Assembly: GCA_949752795.1 (NCBI GenBank)
Contig: OX457058.1
Coordinates: 152,716,353 to 152,780,352, forward strand
Reading direction: 5' to 3'
From: Hyperoodon ampullatus
Lineage: Eukaryota; Chordata; Mammalia; Artiodactyla; Ziphiidae
Length of the DNA stretch: 64,000 nucleotides
Made by a program: the position numbers and the translations under genes
The notes under the pieces: generated by a model
Seen by the model: only the letters and a program-made list of their open reading frames with translations
The model's database searches: none
What the model was told of the DNA's origin: nothing
In this document: piece after piece, positions 51,276 to 63,814 of the stretch
How positions within the stretch are numbered: the stretch's first letter is position 1
How the letters are laid out: each line of letters begins with the position of its first letter

Positions 51276-51490
51276 AGTCAGGGACTTCCCTGATGGCGTA
51301 GTGGTTAAGACTCCATGCTCCCAATGCAGGGGGCCCAGGTTCGATCCCTGGTCAGGGAACTAGATCTTACGTGCATGCCGCAACTAAGAGTTTGCATGCC
51401 TCAACTAAGGAGCCGGCGATGTGCAACTAAGGAACCCGTCTGCTGCAACTAAGACCCAGTGCAACCAAATAAATAAATATTTTAAAGAAA
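51276..51490 (+). mobile_element. CHR-class SINE (M type)
   Basis: GGGACTTCCCTGATGGCGTA head, CATGCCGCAACTAAG repeats and an AAATAAAT tail. The flanks AAGATATACACC/AAGATATACTCC (51264-51275, 51491-51502) are a TSD with one change. Confidence 0.94.
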
Positions 51491-51502
51491 AAGATATACT
51501 CC

Positions 51503-52141
51503 ATTCACCACCACCACCACTTATGCAACATATGTTCCATTAGCATAAGTTAGCACGTGCCAAAGCACTAATCTAAATGTGGTACATTCCTTATCTTTTC
51601 ACTCCTTAGAAGAACCATGCAAGGTGAATCTTTTTTATAGATAACAAACTGAAGCTTGTGTTTGAAACTTGTTCTTTCTGGTTCTTTATTTCCTCATCCA
51701 TAAAATGAGAATAATGTTACAGCTAGAGAAGTGTAGCATCTTGCCCCAAACCACACAGCTGGGAAGTAGTGATGTCAGGATTTGAACTTATGTCCATCTG
51801 ACTTCAAAGCTCTGCTCTAGAACACAACACTACACTGGAGAAGACATGATTGCTGAGAAGCTTATGAAACAAAATTGGTAATGAGTATTCTGCTCCGAGA
51901 GCAACTAGAATGAGCAATCAGTAAACTGCGTTATCGTGATGTATGATGTCACAATGACACAATGAGGAAAAGCCATGAGCATCATGTGTTAGCAGGGATC
52001 TGGCTCTGACATTGGATGAAACCACCAAGTACAGAGTATGAAATCATGTTTGGCTGTGTTATATATGTGTGTATGTTGTGTGTCTTGTATGTTTTGTTCT
52101 GTGTGTATTATATGTTGCATGTGTTGTAGATGTGTCGTGTT
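51503..52141. other. Intergenic DNA with MIR (-) text
   Basis: MIR-like sequence near 51540-51830 (including CCAAACCACACAGCTGGGAA). TG-rich text starts at about 52040. No gene. Confidence 0.5.
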
Positions 52142-52158
52142 TAGTTGTTTGTGTTTTT

Positions 52159-52361
52159 ATTGTGTGTGTGTGGTACGTGGGCCTCTCACTGTTGTGGCCT
52201 CTCCCGTTGCGGAGCACAGGCTCCGGACGAGCAGGCTCAGTGGCCGTGGCTCACGGGCCCAGCCGCTCCGCGGCATGTGGGATCTTCCCGGACTGGGGCA
52301 CGAACCCGTGTCCCCTGCATCGGCAGGCGGACTCTCAACCATTGCGTCACCAGGGAAGCCC
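52159..52361 (-). mobile_element. Short CHR-class SINE (D type) with a TG tail
   Basis: The D body is preceded by ATTGTGTGTGTGTGG instead of poly-T. A perfect 17-base TSD TAGTTGTTTGTGTTTTT occurs at 52142-52158 and 52362-52378. Confidence 0.95.
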
Positions 52362-52378
52362 TAGTTGTTTGTGTTTTT

Positions 52379-53318
52379 TTTTGTGTGTGTGTGTTATGTG
52401 TATTAAGTGTACGTGGGTGGTTTGTGTAAGTGAGGGAAACTTGCCTGAAGACTGATTTCTTCAACAATAAAGACCAGACATTCCAACAGCCAGTACTTAC
52501 TTGGTGCCCACTGTGAACCAAGCACTCCTCTCGCAGTGCTGTGCATATAGTAACTCATTCAGCTTCACAACAGTCCTGTGCAGTTGCTGGTAACAGTATC
52601 CTCATTTTATGCAGGAGGATAGGAGGCACAGAAAGATCCATCAACTTGCCCCAGACCACCCAGATAGTAAGAGGTGGAGCTGGGATTTGAACCCAGGGAG
52701 ATTGGCTTCAAATTCTGTGATCCTTTATTCTTTTCTTAATTGGTGTCCCCAGATCACCATGTGAGAATTGATGGAATTAGTCTCTTCATTCTGTGGAGAG
52801 TCTGTGGACAATGTGAACACATGTGGCTAAGACAATCAGTACTCCTTAATTAAACATTAGCTGAGGTAAGCCAGCCATTGATGGCCTTGTGGTGTATGTG
52901 CGATTTCTATCAATTTAATAATTATGAAGAATTGAAAAGATTGCTGAAAAAAGCTTATGTTTCACGTTTGTGAAATGTGTATGGACAAAATGGTTTCATT
53001 GATATTTTTTCTTCTAAAACTGTGGACTGCCTACAGATGACCAGTATCTATGGATCAGATGTTCTCTAGGGCATGAGGATGGTCTTATTTCTTTGAGATA
53101 GCATAGAATTTCCCCTCTTTTCTTTCTCCGACTGCCTTCCTGGGGTCTGTCATTTTGAAGTCGAGGATAGCAGAAGGAGGTCTTTGGTAATGCCACTCAA
53201 GGTGGAGGAGGACTCTGAACCTGTTACTATAGCAACACAAAGGAGATAGTTATCCATCTACCCCTCTAACAAATGTTTATTGAGCACCTGTTATGTGGCA
53301 GGCACTGTTTTAGGCATC
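52379..53318. other. Intergenic DNA with a MIR
   Basis: A TG-rich start, then the MIR at 52500-52710, then unique AT-rich sequence. An L2-like piece begins near 53265. No gene. Confidence 0.5.
52500..52710 (-). repeat. MIR SINE remnant
   Basis: CTCATTTTATGCAGGAGGAT core and GGGATTTGAACCCAGGGAGA head, reversed. Confidence 0.87.
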
Positions 53319-53760
53319 AAAAACTCAATGATGGGGCTTCCCTGGTGGCGCAGTGGTTGAGAGTCTGCCTGCCGTTGCAGGGGACACAGTTTCGTGCCCC
53401 GGTCCGGGAAGATCCCACATGCCGCGGAGCGGCTGGGCCCGTGGGCCATGGCCGCTGAGCCTGCGTGTCCGGAACCTGTGCTCCGCAACGGGAGAGGCCA
53501 CAACAGTGAGAGGCCCGCGTACCGCAAAAAACAAAAACAAAGACAAAAAAACAAAAAACTCAGTGATGAGTGAGATAAAGTAGTTCCTCTTGTGGAGCAT
53601 CTATTCCAGTGGAGAAAAGAGACATCAAACAAATAAACATAAAAACAATACAAGTCCAGATAGAGATAAGGCTATGAAGAAAGTAAAGCAGGAAAAGAGG
53701 AGAGAGAGTGACTGGAGTGGAAGTGGAGGCGTATTTTAGACAGTGTGGCCATAGAGAGGG
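53265..53760 (-). repeat. L2 LINE remnant split by a SINE
   Basis: ACAAATGTTTATTGAGCACC and GGCAGGCACTGTTTTAGGCA precede the SINE. TTGTGGAGCATCTATTCCAG and AAGAAAGTAAAGCAGGAAAA follow it, in L2 order. Confidence 0.75.
53334..53553 (+). mobile_element. Short CHR-class SINE (D type)
   Basis: Complete D body with an A/C-interrupted tail. A 15-base TSD AAAAACTCAATGATG, with one change on the right, occurs at 53319-53333 and 53554-53568. Confidence 0.96.
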
Positions 53761-55783
53761 TCATCTGAGGCTCTGCAAAGAGGTTAATCTAATTGCACAA
53801 AGAATCTGATTATCTTATACATACTCCATCCCAAGCCCAGACCCCACTCTCAGTAGGACTGCTTTCTTCTTGTTCACCTTCTCCCACAGGATCTGAGGGG
53901 GACCCATTTTCCTAAACCCTCAGCAGCAGAATGGAGGTGGATCATGGACATTTTAGGAAGGGGGTAAGGAGAAGGTGAAGCCAGACCATGGGGAGGGAAG
54001 AAAAAGGTTCAAGGGCTTGGAGACCCAAGGGATGAAAAGTGTAGTGAATGTTCATTGATTACCTACTCAATATCCATTCCTCTTCTCCCCACTTCCAAAC
54101 AGCACCCAGAATCTCCTCCTGGGTTTGGATGAGATGTCAAGGGGGAGTCCTGACTGTTTTAAGCCAATCAGGAGAATATCAATCCGTTTTCCTCCGTGAT
54201 TGGCTCAGATGGAAGTATGAAGTGTGATGCTTGAGTCTTCTGATGCATATGGAAGTGAAATTCTCTCCTCTCTTGGGGTAGACATGGATACAGGTGTAGG
54301 TCCACCTTGTGACCTTGATGGAAGCCATCCTGAGGACAAAGCCACCACATGGAAGAGGGCAGAGAGCAGAGAAGTGGTGCCAGACTCCCAGTTGCTTTTG
54401 AAATCCCTAACATTGGATTTTTCCGTTTGTGAACCAATTCATTCATTCAAAACATTCTATATGCTTGTTATTTGCTAGACACTTTTCCACATGCTTGAGA
54501 AAAATCCCCGTCCAGTTTTCTTTGGCTTTCCTTTTACTAGCATGGGAGGAGTGATGGGCAGATGATCATCAGAGTCAGACTGCTTGGGTTTAAATCCTGG
54601 CTCCACCACTCCCTGGCTGTGTGACATCAGGCAAGTTATTTAACCTCTCTGTGCATCAGTTAACACATGCAAAAGGAGATAATTCTAGTGTCTACCTCAT
54701 AAGATTGTTGTGAGGATTAAATGAGATAAGGTAAAGGGTGTAGGACAATACCTAGGCTGTGACATGCCACCCTGATCACACCTTGGGAATAGAGGACTTA
54801 TTTCTCCAGCTGCTGGGGGTCCTCAGCTGCCAGGCCTTTACAATGATTGCCGCAGTTGAAGGTGATCACAATACTCAAGGCCATGGCCTCTTTAGGAGAA
54901 CAGTTTACATCCAGTGATTAATCTATGGGGAGCTATAAAGGCCTGGACCCCCTGCCTCCCCTCAGGACCACTCTGAAAGGCCACCCCAGTTCTAGAGCTC
55001 TCAAGGGTTGACGGAGGCTCTTGTTGGGCTTCCATCTCAGCTCTCTTTCTCTCTCTGCCCAGTCCTGCTTCTTTTCCCTCCCTTTCTGCAGGTGTTGATC
55101 CAAACAGCACATCCTGCATGCTGGCCTCAGAGCCTGCTTCCTGGTACTCAGCCTATGACTCAATAAATGTTAGCTGCCATCGTCATCATCCAAAAGCATC
55201 CCAGGTGAGAGAGAAAATAAGAGAAAGGGTGCAAAGGGGAGAGGTTTCCCTACTAACTGGGAGAGGTTGGCCACGTATACGGTTTTAAAGTTTCTTGGGG
55301 GCAGGATTTTGTTTTCTCGAATCTGGAGAGGTATCAGGACCCTGGTGTTCACAGTCTGAATCTGGCAAATAAAAGCTGGGATTTAGCTCTAAATCCTTGT
55401 CCAAGCTTTGCTGGAGGAGGAAGCCTGCTTCTGTCCTCTGGCTTTTTAAGTTAAGTGATGGTGATGCAGGAAAGCAGGCTGGCTGTGCTCTTTTTTAAAT
55501 GTCAATAGATTCAGTTGAGCCCCACAAGCATCATTCGAGGGCCTGCCATGGGCAAGCACTGTGTTTGTGCTTGTGCGTGTGCATGTGAGGGTGGGGGTGG
55601 GGGGAGAGAGAGAGAGAGCACGAGCGTGAAATATAGAGATAAGAAAGATAAGCTCCCTACCATTTGCAGGGGAGATAAGCCATGTTCCCAAATAACATAT
55701 TGCATAGCACGATGGTGTGTGCATCAAATTTAGAACCAGACGGACCAGTGCTCAAATCCTGAGTTGAATCCTAGTTCTGTTAC
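53569..55783. other. Intergenic DNA with L2 and MIR remnants
   Basis: The MIR at 54560-54765 is listed. Facing CCAAT/ATTGG motifs at 54164 and 54199 lie in what looks like an old repeat (about 54040-54460). A TGACTCA lies at 55156-55162. No gene. Confidence 0.45.
54560..54765 (+). repeat. MIR SINE remnant
   Basis: GACTGCTTGGGTTTAAATCC, TTATTTAACCTCTCTGTGCA and GATTGTTGTGAGGATTAAAT match the MIR. Confidence 0.9.
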
Positions 55784-55799
55784 TGAAGAATGTAGTTTT

Positions 55800-56008
55800 T
55801 TCTTTTCTTTTTTTTGCGGTACGCGGGCCTCTCACTGTTGTGGCCTCTCCCGTTGCGGAGCACAGGCTCTGGGCGCGCAGGCTCAGCGACCATGGCTCAC
55901 AGGCCCAGCTGCTCCGCGGCATGTGGGATCTTCCCGGACCGGGGCACGAACCCGTGTCCCCTGCATCGGCAGGCAGACTCTCAACCACTGCGCCACCAGG
56001 GAAGCCCA
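55800..56008 (-). mobile_element. Short CHR-class SINE (D type)
   Basis: T/C tail, GCGGTACGCGGGCC and the D body. A perfect 16-base TSD TGAAGAATGTAGTTTT occurs at 55784-55799 and 56009-56024. Confidence 0.96.
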
Positions 56009-56024
56009 TGAAGAATGTAGTTTT

Positions 56025-58088
56025 ATATCAGGGGTGGCTCAAAGAGTGATGGGGACCAATGCATAGGAGACAGTAATTCTGGAAAAGGGAACTGTCTTGT
56101 GTTTGCTGTGTAATTTAAGAATATTCAGCTCTACTATAGGAAACAAGAGAAGTTATGTACAGAAGGAAGTCGCTTATCAGCTATTTTAGACACAGATAGA
56201 TTAAACAGAATGTGTGTGTGTTGAATATAGATAAAATGATGAAAGAAATGAGAATTTAACTTATTGACAGGGGACTACAAAGACCAAGTAAACTGCAAAT
56301 ATTTACAAGGCTTGGATTATGTCTTCTCCAGGTGGAAGCAATGTCACTCCCAAGATGGCCACCCAATGGTGACACTCATTATGTCCAAGAAACATAGATG
56401 AAATCCATAACTGCTCAGCAGATTAACTGGGGTGCTGCAGTACGACCTGGGCACCTGCTCCTGAATCTTCCTGACAGGGACAGTTTGTGCCTTGGCTCCA
56501 GGCGCCACCTTCCAGCTGATCCCCTTAGCTTGGCTTCACCTCTGAGCCCTGCTGCCACACCATTAGGAGGGAAGGCTGCTATGGCAGAGAGAGAATGAGA
56601 TATGTGAATGTGTGTAATCCAGGATTCAGGTAGGTGACCCTTCTACCTGCTTGCACTTATCTTAAGTGCGTTTACCTGTTCCTTGCTTCTCACTGTGTTT
56701 TAAATTGATTAAATAAATTGTGTGATTCAAGTATTGGAATTTGGCCTGCAAGCCTTTCTGCTCTGTGATCTCTGGGATAGCCTGCCTGGAGGTATAGTGG
56801 GATGATACCGTTGCTTCAAGGTAGCTTCCCAGATGCCAGGGGAACGTTAGGTGAGGCTTCCTGGAAGCCAAGCCCGAGCAAGGGATTCTTGTGGGACTGA
56901 TTTTCGAGGGAGTTCTCTCCAGAGAAAAAGTGTGTGACAAAGTGAGGAAAACAGGATAGGAGATGGGAAGAGGCCACACAGATATGAGGTTCTGCTGAAG
57001 TATAACCTCAGCCCGGTCCCATGCAGAGCTCTGGAGTGTAGATGGAACCACAGATTTGGCCTCCCTGAAGGCAAGAGGGCCAGTCTTTTGTACCTTGTAC
57101 TTGGCGATGGTGTGCCAGCTTAGAAAAGGGGGTCTGGGTGGGCTACCAGCAGCATCTGCTACAAGTGATTAGCCCAGGTAAGTCACAGGGTCAAGGGAGG
57201 GAAGACAGAACTTAGTAGGTTGGGAAAGTAGTGGGAACAGGGATTAGAAAGACAAGGTACAGTATGACTTGGTGGGGTCTGGAAGCCAGAGAGAGAAGTT
57301 AAGACCTGATTCCACAGGTAGGGAGCCACAGGGAGCCACATGTATGCTCTTGGGCACGTGTGTGTTTTGGAGAAGAGCTTCGGAAGAGCCATATGGCCGT
57401 GGCATGTGTTAGGCAAAGAGAGAAGCTGGGCCTGGCTGGGCAGTAGTACAGGTAGCTTAGAGCATCTTCCTCCTCTGTGGCGTTTGGGTAGCTCTATACA
57501 CTCAGGGTCTAGTATGCAGTCATCTCCCTGGCCTCCAGCTTACAGAGTCTCTGTTCTCTTAAGAATCAGCCTTGTCTGGAAGGAAAAGGGACTGGTACAA
57601 AATCCCAAAGAGGTAAGCCTCCCTAAGCCAGGTGTGGGGTGGGCAAGGATGGGGAGAGCTACATTGCTAAAGGCTCTCCCTCAGAGAAGGATACCTCATA
57701 AAAAACTCAGCAGCACGTCCAGGCTGGCTGCAGAGGGCTGACTAAGGCCAGAGTTGTTATGCGAGTTGCCGGCTTGCTCCAAGTGGGGTTACCTGATCTC
57801 TAAGTAATATAGAGTTGTTAAGCCTTTGGCTTTTATCCGAAGCACGGTGGCCACCTGGTCAGTGGCAGGCTGAAGATTCTTGGCCTGAGACCAAGCCACC
57901 CTCCATGAAATGATCCTTCCTCTGTGCAGAGGTTTTGACTGTCCATCAAAGCCTTAAGGACAGTGGTTCTTAAACTCCAGCATGAGAAACACTCCCTGGA
58001 GTGCTTTCTAAAAGCACAGATGTCTGGGCCCCACTTGCAGAGATTTGGACTCTGTAGGTCTGGGATGGGGGTGAGGGATTTGCATTTT
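56025..58088. other. Intergenic DNA, mostly unique
   Basis: No gene or RNA gene recognised. An old transposon-like text lies near 57955-58090 (TTCTTAAACTCCAGCATGAG). Confidence 0.45.
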
Positions 58089-58103
58089 AAATAATTACCC
58101 TGG

Positions 58104-58381
58104 GGCTTCCCTGGTTGCGCAGTGGTTGAGAACCTGCCTGCCAATGCATGGGACACGGGTTCGAGCCCTGGTCTGGGAGGATCCCACATGCCACGGAGCA
58201 ACTAGGCCCGTGAGCCACAACTACTGAGCCTGCGCGTCTGGAGCCTGTGCTCCCAACAAGAGAGGCCGCGATAGTGAGAGGCCCGCGCACCGCGATGAAG
58301 GGTGGCCCCCGCTTGCCACAACTAGAGAAAGCCCTTGCACAGAAATGAAGACCCAACACAGCAAAAATAAACAAATTAATT
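58104..58381 (+). mobile_element. CHR-class SINE, intermediate C/D form
   Basis: The 5' half reads like the D type (CTGCGCGTCTGGAGCCTGTG). The long C-type 3' half (GAAGACCCAACACAGCAAAA) is retained. A perfect 15-base TSD AAATAATTACCCTGG occurs at 58089-58103 and 58382-58396. Confidence 0.95.
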
Positions 58382-58396
58382 AAATAATTACCCTGG

Positions 58397-60340
58397 TGAC
58401 CGGGAACAGGTGGTCCAAGCAACGTAATTGGGGATAGGGAAGAAGACCCAGCATTTATTTACTTAGGAAACCCAACAGCCCTGTGAAGTAGGTAATATTA
58501 TTTTCATTATTCTCAATTTACAGATGGATAAACTTAGGTTCAAAGGGTTTCACTAAACTGCTCAAGGACTCAAATAGTAAATGACAAATCTAGGATTCTG
58601 ACCCACTGAACTGTGCTGCTATGTGAGATCAAGAAAAAGAACAATAGATCTAGCTGACTGCACACATATGTAGGCTTGTGTCCTAACACCCTCCAATATA
58701 AGCCCACTATAGTCAGGCCAATGGTATCAGCTAGGAACAAGCTGGGTTATGCTGCAATAACAAGTGAGCCACCAAGTTCATTTCTTGCTCACATTACATG
58801 GCCATTCAGACCAACAGGGGGGTCTGTTCATTACAGTAACTCAGGAATCCAGGCTGATGGAAGCTCTGGCTTGACATGTGCTTCCGCTAATACAGAGGTA
58901 AGGAGAGAGGACACTGGCTCTTGAGCCATGCATTTCTGTCTGGAAATGACATGGGTGTCACATCTACTCAAATTTCGTTGGCCAAGTAAGTCCCTGAGCC
59001 ACGCCTGAGTTCATCAGGGTGTAAAAATGTAAACAAGAGTGTAGTTCACCAGGCCAACCTGCTCATCAGATCCTGACATGCCTTCTTTCTCATGTCTATG
59101 CTGTTGCATCTGTCTGAACCGGCCTGGCCCTGAATGTCGGCCAGCCTAACTGGACCCAGGTATCTAATTTTAGACTCACCTGCCACCAGCTCTGGGCAGC
59201 CTTTCCCAACCTACCCAGGCTGGTTTATGTGCTCCAGTGTCCAGGCCCTCAGAGGGCCCTGGGCTGATCCCCATTAGGGCATATGTCATGTTGCCTTGCA
59301 GCTGTTACTCATCTGTCCCCCATCCCACGGGCTGAGGGCTCCAGGGAGATGTGGGTGTGTAGTAGTGACAGGCCTTGCCGCTCTAGCCCCTGGAAGGCAG
59401 GAGGTCAGAGTGATGAAGAGCTGGGTTCTGGCCTTGCGGGAGCTATCCTCCTTTCCCCACAGGAACAGGATTTCAAGGGGCTTTAGGAAATGGGGAAGAG
59501 GAAGGCAAGAAATCGATGACTTCAGGATGAGCCAACTGCAGATGAGGAAGAAAACCCCCTGCAGAGGGAGTGGGCTTTTTCCAAGGCTTCACTGCCCATC
59601 ATGGAAAGACTCGTCTCAAACCCAGGTTAGTCACTGCCTGGAGCTGGCTGTGTCACCACAGGGTGAACTTCAAGTCTAAGGGGAGGGTATGCTGCAGCTG
59701 GGGGAAAATCCTTGCTGTCCTCGCTCTGGGGTCCCTGATGCCCATTAAAGGCCATTGTTAGCAAAGGGCCAGATGTTAGTGGTTTCCTCGGAGAGAGCTG
59801 CCTGAGTCCTGTCACGTCACAGCCTCTGGGGCCTGGGGAAGGCTATTTGGGGTCAAGAACAGGAATCAAGGCCCCTCTAGCAGGGGCATTGACATGACTC
59901 TGATGCGGGACTCTGCAAGGCCTGGGTCACCTCTTGGGTGCTCACACCTGGAGTAACCACAGAAGAGAGGCAAAGTGCCCGGGACTGTGCATGGGAGTAA
60001 AGCACGTGGCCTTGAGCTGTACAAGGCAGGGTCCATCGCTGCCATCCTGACCTCAGACACCCTCTTCCTCCCACTTCCCACCTCACACTTTGGGCTCTGG
60101 GGGATGAACCATTTTTCAGTTCTCAGGGTACCTCATGCTCTCTCACTTCTGGGCCTATGTGTGCTTTAACCCCGACACAAATCTCGGCCTCTTCACCTCT
60201 TTTTCCATAAGAAATTAAACTCTTCAAGTGTTTTGTCTCTTTGTGGTGTGGCTTTCCCTGAAGTTTGAGGGAGGGGACTCTTCTAGGGTGTGTCCCATTG
60301 CACAGTGTCCAGCTCACCCCTTCCTTCCCACCAGTGTAGT
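58397..60340. other. Intergenic DNA with MIR and LTR-like remnants
   Basis: A MIR (-) lies near 58445-58600. An LTR-like remnant lies near 58735-58960 (GGTTATGCTGCAATAACAAG). A CRE-like TCACGTCA lies at 59812-59819. No gene. Confidence 0.45.
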
Positions 60341-60342
60341 CC

Positions 60343-61264
60343 CTACATATATTCTTTTTAAGATTCTTTGCCATTATAGGTTATTACAAGGTATTGAGTA
60401 TGATTCCCTGTGCTATACAGTAGGACCTTGTTGTTTATCTGTTTTTATATACAGTAGTGTGTACACGTTCATCTCAAATTCCTTGGACTTCCCTGGTGAC
60501 GCAGTGGTTAAGAATCCGCCTGCCAATGTAGGGGACACGGGTTTGAGCCCTGGTCTGGGAAGATCCCACATGCCGTGGAGCAACTAAGCCCATGCGCCAC
60601 AACTACTGAGCCTGGGCTCTAGAGCCAGCAAGCCACAACTACTGAGCCCGTGCACCTAGAGCCCATGCTCCGCAACAAAGAGAAGCCACGGCAATGAGAA
60701 GCCCGAGCACCACAACGAAGAGTAGCCCCTCTTACTGCAACTAGAGAAAGCCCGCAACTAGAGAAAGCCTGCACACAGCAATGAAGACCCAATGCAGACA
60801 AAAATAAATAAAATTAATTAATTAATTAAAAAGTAAATTAATTAATTAATTTTTAAAAACTCAAATACCTAATTTATTCCCCACCCCTGCTATCCCCCTT
60901 GATAACCATAAGTTTGCTTTCTATGTCTGTGAATCTATTTCTGTTTTGTAAATAAGTTCATTTGTATCCTTTTTTTAGACTCCACATATAAGTGATATCA
61001 TATGATATTTGTCCTTGTCTGGCTTACTTCACTTAATATGATAATCTTTAGGTCCATCCATGTTGCTGCAAATGGCATGATTTCATTCTTTTTTATGGCT
61101 GAGTAATATTCCATCACATATATGTATATCACATCTTCTTTATCCATTTATCTGTCTTGGCTTTTGTAAATAGTGCTGCTATGAACATTGGGGTGCATGT
61201 ATCTTTTCAAATAAGAGTTTTCTCCAGATATATGCCCAGGAGTGAGATGGCAGGATAATATGGT
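60343..61264 (-). mobile_element. L1 3' region interrupted by a SINE
   Basis: ATTCCCTGTGCTATACAGTA before the SINE, and GGTCCATCCATGTTGCTGCA and GAGTAATATTCCATCACATA after it, are the usual artiodactyl L1 3' sequence reversed. About 545 bases of L1 remain. No coding capacity is evident. Confidence 0.88.
60484..60859 (+). mobile_element. Long CHR-class SINE (C type) nested in L1
   Basis: GGACTTCCCTGGTGACGCAG head, long body and an (AATT)n-rich tail. An 11-base TSD CTCAAATTCCT, with one change on the right, occurs at 60473-60483 and 60860-60870. Confidence 0.94.
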
Positions 61265-62449
61265 ATGTATATATTTTCTTATTCATGGGATTAGCTTCCC
61301 AGCCAAATGGGAAGGGTCACCTCTTCTCCAGAGGAGTAGGAAACTCCGTAACCATTGCCAGGCCACAAACACAAGTGTACCACTGGGCAAGTGGCAATGG
61401 GGAAGCTCTGATCCAGGCTGCCTCCAAGGCCAAGGGCACAGGTTCGTCTGTCACACTCAGCCTGCAGGGGTTCTATCTGGCCTGCAGATGCCTTTCTTTT
61501 ATTTAAAAAATACAGCCAACATTCAGAAACTGACACATTTCACAAAACAGCTCAGCAGATCTGGCCACAGTGGGACTGTGTTCCAGCACAGCACAGTCCC
61601 CGAGCTGAGAAGCTGCCCTGTGTTAGCTCAGCTCTCCGATGTGCCATGGTCCTCACCACTCCTGCAATATTTGCTTTGGTGTCATCTGAAATAGAGCACA
61701 CACATGGTAGCTCTTCCTCCTCACTGTAGCTGTGGGATTAGAGCAAAGCTCTCAACTTCCCTGAGACCCCTGTATCTGCAAGATGGAGTTCCCCATTGCT
61801 CCCCTGAGTCTGGGGTGAGGATTGGATGAGAAAGTCCTTGGGAAGCAGAAGGTACTCCGCTCCCTCCCCCAGGTACTGCTCTTCTACTTCCTCTCCCCTT
61901 CCCCCGGCTTCCCAGGCCCCACTGCTTCAGCTTCCCAGACCCAACTGCTTCCCTCTATGGAAGCTCCTCACTGCTCTCTAAAGGGCTCAGGTGGCTCCTT
62001 GCTTGACAGCTGGATCTGCCTTCCTAGGAAGGGAGGGCTGGAGGAAACTACTCGCTGCTGTTGTACCTGCATCAGTATGAGGTCTCTAGCCAGGAAGGAC
62101 GCGTATGTCACAGGGAAGGGGTGACTGGGGTGGAGGAGGGCTCTGATTCTAGCTGGGCTTGGCCTCAGAACAACTGAAAATAAGGTTTGGAAAGTAGTCA
62201 ACCACCTCCCTCAGGTGACCACCAGATGGGTGATTACCACTGAAAAGTCTTTCCTTTATAATCCTGAGGTCCTTGTTCGAGAACCAGGTGTGACAGCCAC
62301 TGCAGGTGAAGTCAGCAAGATTTGCTCAGCTTTGCTGGGAAATAGCTTCTTCTTCCCTCCTGACGCTACTAAGCTAGTGGACCTTTTAAAAGGTTTTAAA
62401 CTTTTATTATTTCTTGAAATAAAGTATCCTCCCATTCCAAAATGAATTG

Positions 62450-62705
62450 GGCTTCAAATGCATTTCCCCAAATTTTCTTTGTTTTGATTACAAAAGTAAT
62501 CCGTTCATGTTCATTTACAGAAAACTTTGGGAAATGTATAAAGACACAGAAGGAAATTAAAACCTCTCATAATCACTTGTTAATATTTTGGTTTATGGCA
62601 TTCCAGATTTTGTTCTTTGTACTCCCAATCATATATATGTATATCCATATATGTATTTTCCACATGTACATGTTGGGTCTTATTTAACATACTATTTTAT
62701 AATGC
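62450..62705 (+). repeat. Old L1/HAL1-like remnant (tentative)
   Basis: GATTACAAAAGTAATCCGTT and ACTTTGGGAAATGTATAAAG are common in decayed L1-class 3' ends. The strand is uncertain. Confidence 0.5.
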
Positions 62706-62749
62706 ACAGCATACGTCCTGGCAAAGAGTAGGCAATAAATATCACCAAG

Positions 62750-62960
62750 GCTAATAAATATCACTTATGGAGTGCTTACAATACGCCAGGCGTGATGTTA
62801 GGTGTTTTATATGCATTATCTCATTTAGTCCTAAAAACGATGCTATGATACAGGAACTTATTCATGTTTTACAGATGGGAAACTCAGAGAGGCTCAGAGA
62901 GGCCCAGAGAGGTTACGTCACTTGCTACAAATGTAGTCAATGAGATGGACAAATACTGCT
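62750..62960 (-). repeat. MIR SINE remnant
   Basis: ACGCCAGGCGTGATGTTAGG, TATCTCATTTAGTCCTAAAA and TTTACAGATGGGAAACTCAG in reversed MIR order. CTCAGAGAGG is locally repeated three times near 62883-62912. Confidence 0.87.
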
Positions 62961-63079
62961 TCTGGTATTTTGGTATGAACAAAATGCACACTTGCTGGTT
63001 TAAAGCTTTTCAAAAAATGATTTAAGCAGTGCCTTACCGCCTACTCAGGTGAGAAGTTTTACTGAGAAAGATGTGAAAA

Positions 63080-63265
63080 CATGTTCTGGTCTTGGAGGCA
63101 GGAAGTCTGGCTCTGCAACTGACTAGTTGTATGATCTGGAGTAAGTAACTTAACCTCCCCGTCCCTCAGTTTCCTGGTCTACAAAATGGGATTTGTGTGG
63201 GGAGAAGGGTTAGTACTGTGCCTGGCATAACAGAGTGTTTGATATGATTGACAAATGTTGGTGGC
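63080..63265 (+). repeat. MIR SINE remnant
   Basis: CTCAGTTTCCTGGTCTACAA core and GTACTGTGCCTGGCATAACA tail. Confidence 0.88.
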
Positions 63266-63814
63266 AGTTGGAAAAACATCAAGAAATCAAAGGTACATAA
63301 CATGAAGCTTGCTTTAAAAGGCTCACCCATGACATTTCGGGGAGATGTCAGCCAGTGTGGGGCTGATGAGGATTATGATCTTGGCTGGTGGTGAGTGTCT
63401 CCCCACCCCCCACCCCGAGGCCATGTTCACCTTCTAGGAAGGACTTCTGAGCTGCAGCAGTAAGACTACTTATCAATTTGTCTTTCAGAAACAGGTAATA
63501 TCTCAATATGCCCAATTCCTAAAATAGCACATTTGCATCTCTAAACTTTTTGTGGTTTAAATAAAAGTCAATGGCTGGGGAAAATGAAAAAGCACAGGAT
63601 ACCTGAATTTGAATAAATTTGAATCGTATTGAAATTAAGGGTCTCCCAATTTCCCTCCTTCCTTGTGGCTATTTAACTTCTCTGAGCCTCAGTTTTTCCA
63701 AGTGTCAGTACCTCCCTCTTTAAGATAGTGTGGGGCAAAAAGCAATATGTGTGAAGGTTTTAGCTCAGGGTCTTTGTCATAATAAATAATACCCTTTATG
63801 AGGCTGTATATATA

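Noticed and set aside
59812..59819. CRE-like TCACGTCA
   Set aside because: A single isolated site without other motifs or GC-rich context; expected by chance in 64 kb.
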